Source: Siphonodentalium dalli
Lineage: Eukaryota > Mollusca > Scaphopoda > Gadilida > Siphonodentaliidae
Direction of reading: 5' to 3'
Length of the DNA stretch: 64,000 nucleotides
Assembly (NCBI GenBank): GCA_032622095.1
Contig: CP136061.1
Span: 201,614,244 to 201,678,243, forward strand
A program made the position numbers and the translations under genes. Under the pieces are notes generated by a model, which was given only the letters and a program-made list of their open reading frames with translations, had not been told where the DNA came from and made no database searches. Each line of letters opens with the position of its first letter. Position 1 is the stretch's first letter. Below, piece after piece: positions 1 to 12,319 of this stretch.

Positions 1-125
1 ACACGGTGTATCGGTGTGTATGGTCAAGTTGTACCACAAAAAACTGATTGTAGGACTCCGCTACGCGTCGTCCTACAATCAGTTTTTTGTGGTACAACTT
101 GACCATACACACCTCTACACCGTGT
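1..125. repeat. Long near-perfect hairpin at window edge
   Basis: Bases 1-55 and 71-125 are reverse complements with only two mismatched positions (11-12), separated by a 15-nt loop (56-70). The arms reach the first base of the window and may extend further left. It lies just outside the ~1 kb inverted repeat that begins near 149. It could be a foldback MITE or a palindromic duplication; I cannot assign a family. Confidence 0.85.
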
Positions 126-148
126 ATTTATTTCTTAAATACAAGTGG

Positions 149-1065
149 TACAAGGGAAATGATAGTATGAATCTTAGTCCTATTTCTAGACTAATGTCTG
201 GTATGTTGTCCTTGTAGCAGTTCAGACTTACACTACCGATCCTACAAAACGTATTTCAACCAGGGACAAGAATTTAGGTGGGTAGGGTATTTGTATATTT
301 AAGTCTAAAAGGAAATAACTCTACAAGGTGGAGTCCAACCAATCTCGAAATTGCTGGTACATAGGTTCCCATGTTGGTTAATGTTTTCTATGGCATGGTA
401 ATACAGCAGGATTTACCAAAGTATAATTTAAGTGGGGTACTTCATGACTTTACTTATAATTTACAACGGTATGTCCTTTTTACATGGATTTTACATGGCT
501 TTTACCAGAGTATAGCATTGTCTATCTGACTTTACCATATTTTACCAGCGTAGAGAAATGTAAACCATGGTTTACTATTTTGTGGGAATAAGATCATATT
601 TTGTTCGTTAATCAGTGGAAAACAATTGTACCCGGTGTCACACTCAAAAGTTAACAGAATTGGGCAAGAATATATTCTTATAAAGAGGCTAAATCCAGAA
701 GTGTTTAACACCCTATGTAATCACATGTAGCCTCCAATCTGTTAAATCAAATGTTAAAAGCCATCGAAAGCGCGCCTCAGTACTACCATGGTAACTTTGC
801 CCTAATGTCGAGGTAAATTACCCTGGTAGAATTACTCTGGTAGAATTACTCTGGTAGAATCACTCCGGTAGAATACTCTAGTAGAATCACACATTCTTAC
901 ATCCTGGTAAAATACATTGGTGAAATACATGGGTGAGAACATTTTACTAGAGTAAAAATACATGGGTGGGTCTACATGTGTGCGTATAATATGGTGACCA
1001 TTCACTAGATGAATTTTACCAGAGTAAAATTGTCTGGTTCCAATCACCCTAGTGTTTTTTATAAG
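149..1065 (+). repeat. Left arm of distant ~1 kb inverted repeat
   Basis: This stretch matches the reverse complement of 28228-29278 almost end to end, with scattered substitutions and a ~60 bp difference near the inner end. It is rich in 'TTTTACCAGAGTA' and 'CTCTGGTAGAATC' motifs, which form local short tandem repeats (830-880). The outer borders agree: 'CAAGGGAAATGATAGTATGA' here against its complement near 29260. It may be a dispersed repeat with two copies here, or the arms of one structure. No coding capacity was seen. Confidence 0.8.
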
Positions 1066-1084
1066 GGTATGGTATATCGAGGGT

Positions 1085-1700
1085 TATCAGCAATGTGTAT
1101 TTGATGTTCAAATACCCTCATACACTTGGGTATTTTAACACCCTAATATACTTGATGGTTTAATATCCTCATACACTTGGTTGATTTAATACCCTCGTAT
1201 ACCTGGATAATACCGTTGCATACTTTGTGTTTAATATACAACACCAAGTATACCAGAATATTACCTAAACTTTTAATAGCCTCGTACACTTGGATGTTTT
1301 AAACCACGATTTACCGATTTACACGCCCGATGACCAAGGCCATGCATGCACCGTGGTATATCAAGGTTTTTGTTATGTACCCCTGTTTCTGTGGTATTAC
1401 CATGTTTGTATCATGGGGGCTCCGGTATACTTGTATAACATTTGTACTCATGTATAAATGGATATTTTATTGGTGTTTTAATGCCCTCATATACTTGGTG
1501 TTTTAATAACCTCGTATATTTGGATGTGTTTGTACCCACGTATAGTTCGGAAATACCTCAGTATATATACTTGTTTTAGTACCGTATAATTGGGGGTTTT
1601 AATACTCTCGTATACTTGGAGTTTTAATACTCTCGTATACTTGGGGTGTTGTAATACCCTCGTATACTAGTCGGTGTTTTAATACCCTCGTATACTTGTG
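1085..1700. repeat. Degenerate minisatellite, 'ATACCCTCGTATACTTGG' core
   Basis: About twenty imperfect copies of a ~27 bp unit with the core 'ATACCCTCGTATACTTGG' followed by 'TGTTTTA'. The copies are most regular at 1580-1700 and decay toward 1200-1450. A short inverted relic occurs at 14970-15010. The array stops at a G-run (about 1723-1735). No gene was seen. Confidence 0.8.
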
Positions 1701-1879
1701 ATCAGAGACGTGGCGACGGGTGGGGGGGGGGGGGGATTTCATACCTGCCAAAACATTAGTTGGAAATTTCACACCAACAATAGGTTGAAAATGTTCTTGA
1801 AATTCAAACAATTTATTGGGGGGGAATTAATTGGTTTGGACCAATATTTGCATATTTTCCTATTTTTGGTCCACATTTT

Positions 1880-2430
1880 GGACTGAAATGGTCATCAGTT
1901 GGAAATTTTCCAACCTTATGGGGGGGGGTGACAGGTTGGAAATTTCCAACACTTGGAAAGCTTGTGTCCTGGTCCCTCCCCCGTGGCCAGTCAAAAACTG
2001 CTAGTTAATTTAAGAAAACAATATGGTTAACATTGTCATTGGAATTGTCATCAGTTGGAAATTTTCCAACCTAAGGGGGTGTGTCAAGTTTGAAATTTCC
2101 AACTCTAGGAAGGCTTGAGGCTAGTCTAGATGCTAGGATTTAGCAATTTTCTTGTTCAGATTTAAAAATCATGGTCGGCCCGGTGTGTCATTGTCCCTCC
2201 CCCGTGGCCACTACAAAACTGCTAATTAGTTTAAGAAAATAATCAACAATTTTACTACATTTGGTCAAACTTGTGGACTGAAATGGTCATCAATTGGAGA
2301 ATTTTCCAACCTGAGGGAGCATGAGGTTTGAAATTTCCAACACTAGGAAAGCTTCAGTTGAGGCAAGTCTAGATGCTAGGATGTTCAGATTTCAAAATTT
2401 TCTCACACCGGGCCGAACAACCATGATCAG
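1880..2430. repeat. Three-copy direct repeat of ~200 bp
   Basis: Three diverged direct copies start near 1890, 2048 and 2286. Each opens with 'GGTCATCAGTTGGAAATTTT' or a close variant, then 'TTTGAAATTTCCAACACTAG', then 'GTCTAGATGCTAGGAT'. The first unit is partly deleted. The surrounding DNA carries G homopolymers (1723, 1920). Type unknown; no coding seen. Confidence 0.75.
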
Positions 2431-2435
2431 GCGGT

Positions 2436-2965
2436 GTTTCCTGGTCTCTTGTATGGGCAGCCATTCGGTCGGAAATTACATGAAATAAAAGTTAATGGAG
2501 GTTTGTGAACACAATAGTCTCTATTTTCAAACCAATATTCTCTATTTTCAAACCAATAATCGTTCTTGGATTCAATAAGAGACAGTTCCGTTTTAATAGA
2601 TATAGATTCGTAATCAATGTTGACCGATGCAAAATTAATGTTCTATTTTAATTTAATAGTATTCATTGTTCAACTAATTTCTAATAACACACAATTAGTA
2701 AGATTCGCACATATTCAATGAACGTACATTCCGTTTCAATAGCCATATTTTCTTAATCAATAAAGATATTTCAAACCAATAGACGATTTCCCACGATCAA
2801 TGATTATCGTTATAAAACTAATAGACCTTATTGTCATTCTTATATTTAATAGATATAAATTATCACCAATGCACAATTAACGTTCGTATTCGAATCAATA
2901 TCTAATAGCGGAATCAACTATTTCCGGTGAAACCAATGACTAAAAATGCAGAAATAATGGACGAG
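2436..2965 (+). repeat. Left arm of inverted repeat pair (partner 14140-14720)
   Basis: The sequence from 'GGGCAGCCATTCGGTCGGAA' inward matches the reverse complement of 14140-14720 with moderate divergence. Internally it is a string of degenerate ~30 bp units containing 'AAACCAATAGAC' or 'GAATCAATAAGA'. With the minisatellite relic near 15000, the pair brackets 3-14 kb. Whether it once bounded a single mobile element is inference. Confidence 0.75.
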
Positions 2966-3111
2966 TCTACAGAATTAATAGATTCCGTTTACAAACCAAT
3001 GAACAATTCTTGAATTACTAGTTAATTTTCGAATTAACGCTAGGAGCGCTGGTCACCAATCTTGCTGGAGTCACCTAATCGCAAAATCCGTGACGTCAAC
3101 ATGGGATATCC

Positions 3112-3417
3112 CCGCCAGAAGAAAAAAATGCATGTTCTCGAACATTTTCGCGTCAGAAAGTGACCCTGAACATGAAAACTGCGATGATATACGGACTGTG
3201 GACTATATCCTGTAGCAGATACCGAAGATGCATTTGAGAGCTTGTTTTTAAATATTGACCCAGAATGCCGACGAAGATCTGAAGAAGATAGTCGCGAGGC
3301 CAGCGAGACAGAAATTCAGTGCCAGCAATCAATCATTGAATCGATCAAATTATACAACCATACAACTATCAATTTATCAATGTCATTCATTGTTGACGAC
3401 GATTGTCATAATAACTG
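3112..3417 (+). pseudogene. Possible decayed coding stretch, acidic protein
   Basis: One frame is open from about 3113 to a TAG near 3210 and reads as an acidic peptide containing 'SESDPEHENCDDIRTVDYIL'. A different frame is then open from about 3192 to TGA at 3415 and contains 'DTEDAFESLFLNIDPE'. The charged composition and the change of frame suggest an old frameshifted coding remnant, but no family is recognised. A CRE-like TGACGTCA sits just upstream (about 3091). It could be chance. Confidence 0.2.
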
Positions 3418-3419
3418 AT

Positions 3420-6266
3420 TGTTATTAACTTATTCTACAAATGAAGAATCTATATATTATTCTAAAAAAAAAAATTCTAAGAAAACCTAAGGAAAATTAA
3501 GCAACCGAATTTGAGGACTGTATGATGTTGATGTATCACTGTCAGTATCTATAACTCATTCACTGTCAGTATTACTGTGATTGTCACTGTTCCCAGTGTT
3601 GCAGGGATTGTCTGTCAAAATCCGGTGGAGAACTTAGGATGTGTGTGACAAGTACTAACAACAGCAGTATGAATATGATTATGTCAACAACAACAACAAC
3701 ATCTCTAACACCGTAAGATAATCGTTCGATCTACTACGTACTAGCACTGCACATTGCGACGACTTCTTCTTAAAAACAACCATTGAGTGGAACCGCTTCG
3801 AACAGTCAGATGTTGATTCAGGCGATCGGTAATACTGAATGTCTGAAGGATTTATTAAATATGGATTCTATTTTCTAGACGTTTCATACGAGTCGTGGGA
3901 TAGGATTCTGAACATTGCTGGAGTATTGATCAAGTAAACCTGACAGTGCGAAGAGCACTTCAGAACTCAATCATAAGCCAACTAGAACAGAGGTCATGTC
4001 AACTTACAGGTTGCATTATACATGCATATATTGTGACCACATAAATGATATATACAACTGCAGTGACTTCTTCATTATTTCAGTATTCGATACCATAACC
4101 ATGGTCGTTCCATACTATAATTTTTGGTTTTACATACCGGTACCGGATTGTTTGGTTACTTTTTTTTATTTCGTACTTTGTATAAAATCATTTATTTGTT
4201 TCCATATGGTGTGACATACATGTAGTAACATGGTACGAAGTGACCAATTGATTAACCAGGGCTTACCTGACGCCAAGCATACACTTTAGGCGTCAGGGAA
4301 CAGCTAGTGACCTCGACCTTTCGCCAATGACCCTTGACCTATCCAACGTGGTAAACAAACTTCACCATTTTAAATTTTTACGAGCAAGTTGTTGCAATTG
4401 TTAACGAATTATAGCACAAACTGTCAAATTTATTGAATAATACTATACAGTAAGACGCTCAATTATATATGGATATGACTTACAAATGTTAAAACACATT
4501 TTCAGCTAGAACGACTTAGATTGCACTTATAAAACATTATGGGCCAACCAATTTCGGAAGATTTCCGTGCACCCAGCAACCCCGGTGGTCAAGTTCAACG
4601 GTTGAAAATGTGTTTATGGCTACAAAAGGACATACATGTCCATCTCTGATTGTGACGAATGTTTGGTTACTTGAGTCAGTGTGTGAGTGGTATATGCTAT
4701 TCACTCAAATCATATGAAATTTATTTTATTTACCATTTTTGTTGCAATTTATATTATTTTACCCCCCCCCCCCATAGCTTCATAAAGTTCATTAAATCAA
4801 CCTTAATATGGAGTTCCTAAAGATTATTTTAGTAACACCATGTAGGTGAAAAAAATCTCTTTTCTGCGGTATGTGGAACGTATTTAAGAACCCAAAATTA
4901 CTATTTTAACTTATTTTTTAAAGATTAAATTTTTCTGCTGATTGTTGATCACTGAACAACTGAAGACAAGTCCAGTCTCATTCAATGGATCCTAAATAAT
5001 GAAATAGTGATTACTGTCACTAATTGTGTTAACTGGTCAGCATGTTAAATTGTTAATTTATTTTTAATTAATTCAATATATATTATTTTATTTTATTATC
5101 TATATATTAAATTATATTGACATTTTTTGTATTCTTTAAACACAAATATATTTGTCAGGCAAAAAAAAAAAGAGAGTATGTTTCCGATAATGGAGCGAAA
5201 AAATTAGGGTAGGTACAGCCTTCATAATTGCCTACGGCAATCAGCATTCAATGCCGAAGCAATTTGCTGAAGCAAACTAGGCCACTGCATACTGTTGCTG
5301 TAGTGTATTGCCGAAGCCAAACAATCTGAATAAAGAGGGCTGTAGGTAGGTAGGGATTTTTTTCTTCTATTTTATTTTGATATTTTTTATCCAGCTGCAG
5401 ACTGAATATTGAATCACCTCGACTGAAGAGACATAAAATGCCAACTTGTGTTGTGGGAAAAGTATTGCTTGATTATAAACACAGTGGAAATATACATTAT
5501 GATTGATGAAAGATCAAACTTACCGGTACTTCATGCTTAAGTATGTTTTTTATTTAATATTCACATACCACATTTTCCAAAAGTTGGCTATTAACTTGGT
5601 ACGAAATTGATGTCACTAACTTTTTTATAATTTTACCCATGACACGACTATAATACTGTACTTGTATTGTGACGACTACATCCCATTGTCTGGAGGTAGC
5701 CAGTACACCCAACCTAGCATGCCTGGTTTTTGGAAACAGTAGCTGTACCCCTACCATATGTGGTGATAACCTCTATACATGTATATATACTTACAGTAAT
5801 GCCCTAAGTACTAAATCCTGAAAAGTTACCCATAACTCTGCTGTAGATAGAGAGTCAATTACTTATGGCATTACTGTACAGATACACACCACCATGATTG
5901 TTGATAGTGTTCCTATCTGTACTCTGGGGCTCCAAATAAAAGTGCAGGGGGGGGGGGATTCCATTGCAAGTTAATAACAGTGCAGACCCAACAAATACCA
6001 CAGGGGAAACTGAGCAAAACATCAACTATTAATAAGATTATTTGAATAGTACATGCAATATAGGCCAAGCAATCACACATGGTAATCAACAAAATATGTG
6101 TCATGTGGTGTTTATTCAATATTTAAATGTTCACATGTATGCAATATACTTGAACTTGTACATGCATAAAGTTATAAGCTCATCAATTTTGTATCAGAAT
6201 CATATACAAATCTTGAGTTTGTGCTGTTTTCAATTTGCATAGCCTCAAAATTAATAAACTTGCAGA
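3420..6266. other. No gene seen; AT-rich non-coding
   Basis: AT-rich DNA with homopolymers (A-run about 3465, C-run about 4763, G-run about 5948) and an imperfect hairpin-like stretch with 'GCCGAAGC' motifs at 5215-5335. Open frames are short and of biased composition. No gene or complete mobile element was recognised. Confidence 0.6.
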
Positions 6267-6272
6267 CCCAAA

Positions 6273-6675
6273 CAGCCCTGGGAATTGACCTAGGCAATAG
6301 GCAATGCCTAGGTAAAAGCAGAGGCAAAGTAAGTCAGAAATAGAACCTCTTTAGCCAAAATGACTTCCTTAAATCACTATTTAGTATTTACATATATTGT
6401 CCTAAAATTGATTCCATGGTACTGGGCCATTAACTAGCTACCCATAAGGGCACTAGTTTTGGAGATGCTTTGTGGAATGTATATATATGACGAGCAGTGG
6501 CCTGGAAATTTTCTCCAAAATAACTAAGCATTTCAGGTTATTATTGAATCATATTGATTTGAGATGGCAATATTGTTGCAAAATTGCCTAGGTAAAATCT
6601 GTTTTTTCCTAGGCTGATTTCTTTCACCTAGGCAAAAATATTGCCTAGGCAAATTTTCCTTAATTCCCAGGGCTG
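6273..6675. mobile_element. MITE with CAG...CTG ends and 6-bp target duplication
   Basis: The ends are inverted: 'CAGCCCTGGGAATTGACC' at the left and its near complement ending 'AATTCCCAGGGCTG' at the right. Repeated 'TTGCCTAGGTAAAA' or 'TGCCTAGGCAAA' motifs lie inside both ends. A direct repeat CCCAAA abuts both ends (6267-6272 and 6676-6681). CAG/CTG termini resemble hAT elements, but hAT duplications are usually 8 bp, so the superfamily is uncertain. There is no transposase. Confidence 0.75.
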
Positions 6676-6681
6676 CCCAAA

Positions 6682-8750
6682 TAACCACTATGCAGGGGCA
6701 GATTTCCAAATAAAATAACAAATATGCATGCATGTTTATTTGGAACCCAAGAGTATGTTCCATAAGTCCGAAACAAGGCATACAGGTAAAGCAGCCAGGC
6801 ATGGGATCCACTCTCATAAAATTAAAATTGCAAAATTCATGCCCATCAATCCACAACCCATCACACACTTCACGTCACTTTTCACAGGGATATGTTATTA
6901 GAAGCCATGTGTTTTGTACACTAATAATCATCAATATTTATGAGCATTAGTCGTAAAAACAGAAATAAAAAAATTAGAAAACTTTTTCTCCAAATATCAA
7001 TAAACACTTTAGGGTCGGCGGGTTATTTTTTAGGGTCGGTCGATGCACGGAAACAAAGCATCTTTATTTTCTGGCCTCATTCAACATTATTTCTTTCATT
7101 TGCATTTCGACCATATTTCTTTAAATTTTAAAGTGATGTGAAACACTCCAGTAGGGTGACCAAATAGAAATGGTGAATAATCTTCCTCAAAGTACATTTT
7201 ACAAATATTATTTCCAAATTCACAACACACACCGTCATTCTTATATATTATTGAAATGCAGTGACTTTCGTTGGCGGAATCATTTTTGTAAATTTATCGT
7301 TGATAGTTGCATCCTGAATCTAGTCATAAATATTTACATTTGAGCGTACTAGTAGTTCAGGTGATGTTTTCAATGGAGTGGTACGGTCGATTTGTTTCAG
7401 ATTTTTGGCTCTGAGCCTCTGATAGTATAATGCTACATACTCCCAGTTGGCATGGTGCCTGAATACTAACTTATCAGTTTCACGTGCCCGAACAAGTCCA
7501 TACTAGTAATATGTCTTTAATATGTTAACTTTATAATGTTTAATAATAAAGGTTGTGTTAAACATGCTGCCTCATTACATTATTAACATTGGATTACCCG
7601 TATATGTCTGCCCGAGTCTCAATGATCTAGTCATTTGGACAGACATTTGTTTACTACAGTTCCTTATGCCAAATTTCTAATTTGTTTATGAATAGAACCT
7701 GGTGTGAAATTGTCTACAATGGAGGTTACGAGCAGTTTACCTCATCAAAATACAAACCATTAATAGAACCATGCATATATAGCATCAGTTCTGACCGTCG
7801 CTCGCAGACGAGTATGATTCGCCACACTGTAGCATTTCAACCAGGCTCTGCTCAATGCTCATAATTAATTTTGACCAAATGTATATTTGTTTTCAATATT
7901 TAATAATTTGTGCAATAATAGCAAATAAGTCTCAAGTTTTTTCAAGACTGAGTTGACAATAATGAAATTGATCATCTGGACGATACAGACACCGTGAAAT
8001 AACATCAACCGAAAGAACTAACAAAGAACATCAACATATTTAGCATATATGTACAACCCAACTAATAGAGCTATAAATATGACTTGTACGTTAAATACCG
8101 TAACGAATCAACACAGATATATATCTATTGGCCTATCATATATGTAAAGATAAGTTTATTGACAATCAAGTCACCTTCACAGGTAGAGTAATTTAGATAA
8201 AACAGACAAACAAGTAAACAAATAGATGGACAGGACATATGAGAAAGTATTGATTGAAAGTTGATTGGTGAAATAAAGTGATAAAAACTTGCCTAATCTT
8301 CGTGTCCAACAGTCATCAGATATAGAATAGGGCATTAATGGCCCTACAATAACAAATAGATTTTGTGATCCGTTAAGTTAGTGAATTCAGTAACTCAGTT
8401 TATAATTTATTGCCCAATATCGTGCATCCATCAATTCGATCGATTTATCTCGATATGCGGAGTGCTCTTTTCTTGTGCTTTTACTCAATGATGTTAAATT
8501 TTATGATTTAGTCTTGTGTCATTTAGTTTTCAAGTAGATTTAATCTTGATTTTTAATTTAGATCCATTGTTTTCGAAAAACGTGTTATCAACCCGGAAGT
8601 CAGTGTTCGTGTTAGTTAATGTCATCCCAACAAAGCGCCGGTAGATGTCGAGGGGCGGAGCTTAATCTTAAATTAAGATGGCCGCAGCTGTTATCAGACG
8701 TCTATTGGAACAAGACGGCTGTCAATCAAGACTACCAATTGATTTCCTAC
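6682..8750. other. No gene seen
   Basis: AT-rich intergenic or intronic sequence. A 60-codon open stretch ending at 7864 has ordinary amino-acid composition but no ATG at its start, no convincing splice sites and a competing open frame on the other strand. 'AAGATGGCCGCAG' near 8677 resembles a YY1 site. No supported gene. Confidence 0.55.
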
Positions 8751-8752
8751 AT

Positions 8753-8830
8753 GGTACGAAACGACCAAACAATAAGGTACGAAACTACCAAAAATATGGT
8801 ACGAAACTACCAAAAATGTGGTACGAAATG
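8753..8830. repeat. Short tandem repeat, 'TGGTACGAAACTACCAAAAA'
   Basis: Four imperfect ~22 bp copies of a unit built on 'GGTACGAAACTACC'. Single copies of the same motif occur near 4230, 9990 (inverted) and 10740, so it belongs to a dispersed family. Just downstream (8955-9000) is a small hairpin, with 'CCTCATATCA' pairing to 'TGATATGAGG'. Confidence 0.75.
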
Positions 8831-9095
8831 ACTTAAGACGATACAAAACGTCCTGTGCCCATTTATATCTCCTCGGCAAGGGGAACAACCAGACAGTGAC
8901 CCTGTAGACTAGCAGCGCCAACATCGTTGGTTTGATATTTGGCCCTATGTCACCCTGATGTAACCTCATATCACAATCAGCCTGACGTCGAAGGCTGATA
9001 TGAGGCTACTGAGGGGCTGAAATCAGGCCTATAATACCAAACCAACCAAGTAAAACCCTATCTATTAATTACGGTAGTTCGCCTCTTATTAACGC

Positions 9096-9472
9096 TGAAT
9101 AGGTCACTCTCGTCGGTTTTATGTGATAAAGTTACCCAGGTTCCTAATTTTGTGATAAAGTTACCCAGGTTGGTGAGAATTGTGATAAAGTTACCCAGGT
9201 TAAGCAAATCTCACAATATCAACTCGATTTAAAAGTGACAGAGGGAAATATTGTTCAGTTTTTGGCAAGTAATAGCCCTTATCAAGCATAAATTAAGACA
9301 TATTAGTACTGTACTTCGTCATTTTGATCACAAAAATCAATAATCAATAAACATGAACTATTATTAACCTGGGTAACTTTATCACATTCTTCTCCAACCT
9401 GGGTAACTTTATCACAATTTCAGGAACCTGGGTAACTTTATCACAGAAAACCGGTGAGAGTGACCTATTCAT
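9096..9472. mobile_element. Foldback MITE with triplicated 'AAAGTTACCCAGG'
   Basis: Arms of ~105 bp, 9096-9201 and 9367-9472, are near-perfect inverted repeats beginning 'TGAATAGGTCACTCTC'. Each arm carries three copies of 'TGTGATAAAGTTACCCAGGT'. The ~165 bp centre is AT-rich and non-coding. No clear target duplication beyond the palindromic ends. Superfamily unknown. Confidence 0.85.
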
Positions 9473-10080
9473 CCTTAGTAACAGTGTAATATTGACAACT
9501 CTTTCAAATGAGTGACATCACAAAAAATTGGTATCTATGCCTTATCTAACAGTGAAATAGAATTACACCATGTCATAAAGCCATACTGTGTATTACTCAG
9601 ATCGTGATGTCATAAAATCATACATGTATTACTCTTAATTAGTGATGTCGTAAAATGATATTACTCGATTTAGGGCTAATTGAAGTTATATTCACCTAAG
9701 TGCAAATGGAGTTTGATAACAAGCCATACCGTGCAAAAATGTCATATCTAATTAATAATTTTCGAACAAATTTTGGACCGATAAACATGTACCCTGTAGC
9801 AATCTGTAGGAAACTTCCTACCAAGGGGGTGCTGTCGGGACATACATGTATCAAGGTGGACCCCCTCCCCAATGGGAGACTCGTGTCCATGCCCATTGGA
9901 AATAAATTATAATGTGCAATGGATGAATAGCCAATAGGTTGCTGGCATTTCATACCATGGAAGTTTGACATAGCGATGTTTCGCACCAGGGTTCTGGACA
10001 TTTCATACCAGTTCCTGTATCATTTCGACAATTCGTACCTTTGAGTATACCGGTATTATTTTTTTTTTAAATGACATTAA

Positions 10081-10505
10081 AGGTACTCAGTCCGATTCGA
10101 TGGTTCCCATATCATCAGATTTCAACAACAAAAACACCATTTTTTGAAATGCCACTTTGTTTACCAGAATCGATTAATGCCCCAAAAATAATGCTAACCA
10201 GTCAAATATAGTATACAATTGCCCAAAACCTGTTATTTATCAACATTTTGTTCAATGAAATTTTGCGGGTTTGTCAAATATCTGACACAAAAAAAGCCAC
10301 TTGCTTTTAAAGTTATCCATCTTCATCCGTCCTCTTTCGACTTTTTATTGGGCCAATAAAATTATCGATGGTGAAAAATAATAGATTTCAAAAATCGATA
10401 TCTGATCACTCTCAGCTTTGATGGGTGGGTTCCTCAACTCAAATCAAATATGTTTTACCCCGAAGCCAAGGAAATAGTAATATTCAAGCGTTAATTCGGA
10501 TTATG
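10081..10505. mobile_element. T2/Kolobok-like MITE, family 1, right end truncated
   Basis: It begins after TTAA (10077-10080) with 'AGGTACTCAGTCCGATTCGA' and near its right side shows the family's inverted arm ('CTCAGCTTTGATGGGTGGGT' ... 'CCCCGAAGCCAAGGAAATAG'). The terminal ~15 bp are lost ('TTAATTCGGATTATG'). Full copies are at 24490-24957 and 27411-27844. Confidence 0.75.
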
Positions 10506-11058
10506 CATCTATAACTTTGTCGCGACAATTTCAATTTGTTCATTTTGTTTCGCAATAAAAAGAAAGAAATATGTTAACATGTAAATGTCGGGTTGTCATC
10601 ATCACGAACGTTAAATGATGAACATGTTCGCTTTCATTAAGTTAACACGATTAAAATAATTTTTCACATACGAATGACCAATCATCATTTTTGGGAATCA
10701 ACGAAACATACCTATATATGGTGTGAAATGACCAAAAACATGGTACGAAACAATTAAATGTGTCATTCAAATCAAGGGTACAAACTGGCCATAGTAGGAA
10801 AAGTCGTTTGAGCCATCCAACAGACCTGGGTGAATCGCCAGGCGATCGGTCTTCCACAGTAAGATGCATCTGGGAAGAGGGGAGTCAATCTAATTAACTG
10901 TTATCTATAACCAATACTTAAAAACAATAACAATTCATTCTGATTTCTTTTGAAACACACAGAATAATTATTTACTGAGAATATTCAATATAAACATGTA
11001 CAAATTCTCAAACAAAGGGAATTTCAATGTTCAAGAAATTTAGAGTCCCCTCTTACTA

Positions 11059-12306
11059 TGGGAGGCCCTTTTCACATTTATTATTTATTTGCGCTCAAGC
11101 ACAAATATTAAGCGCAAATATTTGCGCTTAAGCATAAATCATTTGGGCTTAAGCGAATGTCATTTGCGCTTAAGCACAAATATGTGTCTATCAATTTGTT
11201 TGCGCTTAAGCGAAATCATTTGCGCTTAAGTGTAAATGATTTGCGCTTAAGCGCAAATACCTAACACTCCTTTACTTCCCTCTGATTGTGAATGATGGAG
11301 TCCATCTCATAGTATATTATTATGGGCCCATAGTAGTAGCCCATACAGACTCGAAAGTTGAAAAGTCAAAAGCATCTCTGTCTCTGGTGTCCCAAAAATT
11401 GGTGCCTCACTCCCAGAGCTCTAGTATATTTTATTAAAGGGACATCTCCTGCACAAATATATACCATTTCCATGGTCATAGAAGGGGAATTAGGGGTTAC
11501 TGGGGGCTTGCTTCCCTCGTGGTGTACTTATTGAATAGAAATAGGGGAAAAACATATTTTCATATTATCAGCATCCCTGTCCCTAAGAATTTGTGTCTCC
11601 ATCCCAGAGATCTAGTACATTTTATAAAAGAGACATATCCTGTACATATCTATACCAATTCCATGGTCATAAAATGTATCTAGGGATCACTGGGGATTGC
11701 TTCCCTCATATGATAGGCCTATATAGACTTGAGTGCAAGCCTGCAAATAGCGTGTCTGTCATTTGCAGAATGAGGTCCCCAGAGGGTAATTTAGTGACGC
11801 TACACGCATAGTGGGCTAGCATCACTAAATTTACCCTCTGGGGACCTCATTCTGCTTAGGCCCTCAACTGCTATGGCAGTCCTAGGATCAGATTGAAGTT
11901 GCCCAGTTGAAGTTGGTGATGTTCACCCATTTGGAGCCTCGATTATGGATTTTATCTTCTGCAAATTAGGGGATATAGAAACTTCCCAGATGGGAAAACG
12001 TAACTAAAAACAATGTTAATTTGATACCATAGTTACTTCCCAGAAGATGAGGCCTAAGCAGAATGAGGTCCACAGAGGGTGAATTTAGTTATGCTAGCCC
12101 GCTATGCAGGGTAGCATCACTAAATTCACCCTCTGGGGACCTCATTCTGCAAATGACAGACACGCTATTTGCAGACTTGCTTGAATGATGTGTTAGGCCT
12201 ATGTCATTTAAAATTAATTCAGCGAGATCAATGCATTAATTTCTATTTGCACTTAAGCGCAAATGATTGATGATTAAACGTAAATTATTTGCACTTAAGC
12301 GCAAAA
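11059..12306. mobile_element. TA-flanked element with GCGCTTAAGCGC arrays (family F, copy 1)
   Basis: It starts after TA with 'TGGGAGGCCCTTTTCACATT', then an array of palindromes of the 'TTTGCGCTTAAGCGCAAAT' type (11085-11265). A core follows (11280-11730, 'GGGACATCTCCTGCACA') that is shared with 62370-62850, then a nested palindrome (11734-12180), then the array again (12250-12306). The right terminal sequence is missing. Its conserved core is not visibly coding. Confidence 0.8.
11734..12180. repeat. Nested palindromic insertion inside family F copy 1
   Basis: An outer inverted repeat ('GCAAATAGCGTGTCTGTC' and complement) encloses two ~90 bp hairpins (about 11764-11855 and 12056-12150). Each is built on 'GCAGAATGAGGTCCCCAGAG' and its complement, and the two hairpins are themselves related. 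The middle (11860-12050) also folds ('CCTAAGCAGAATGAGG' against 'CTCATTCTGCTTAGG'). A MITE inserted in another element is the likeliest explanation. Confidence 0.8.
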
Positions 12307-12319
12307 ATTCATAAGTAAT

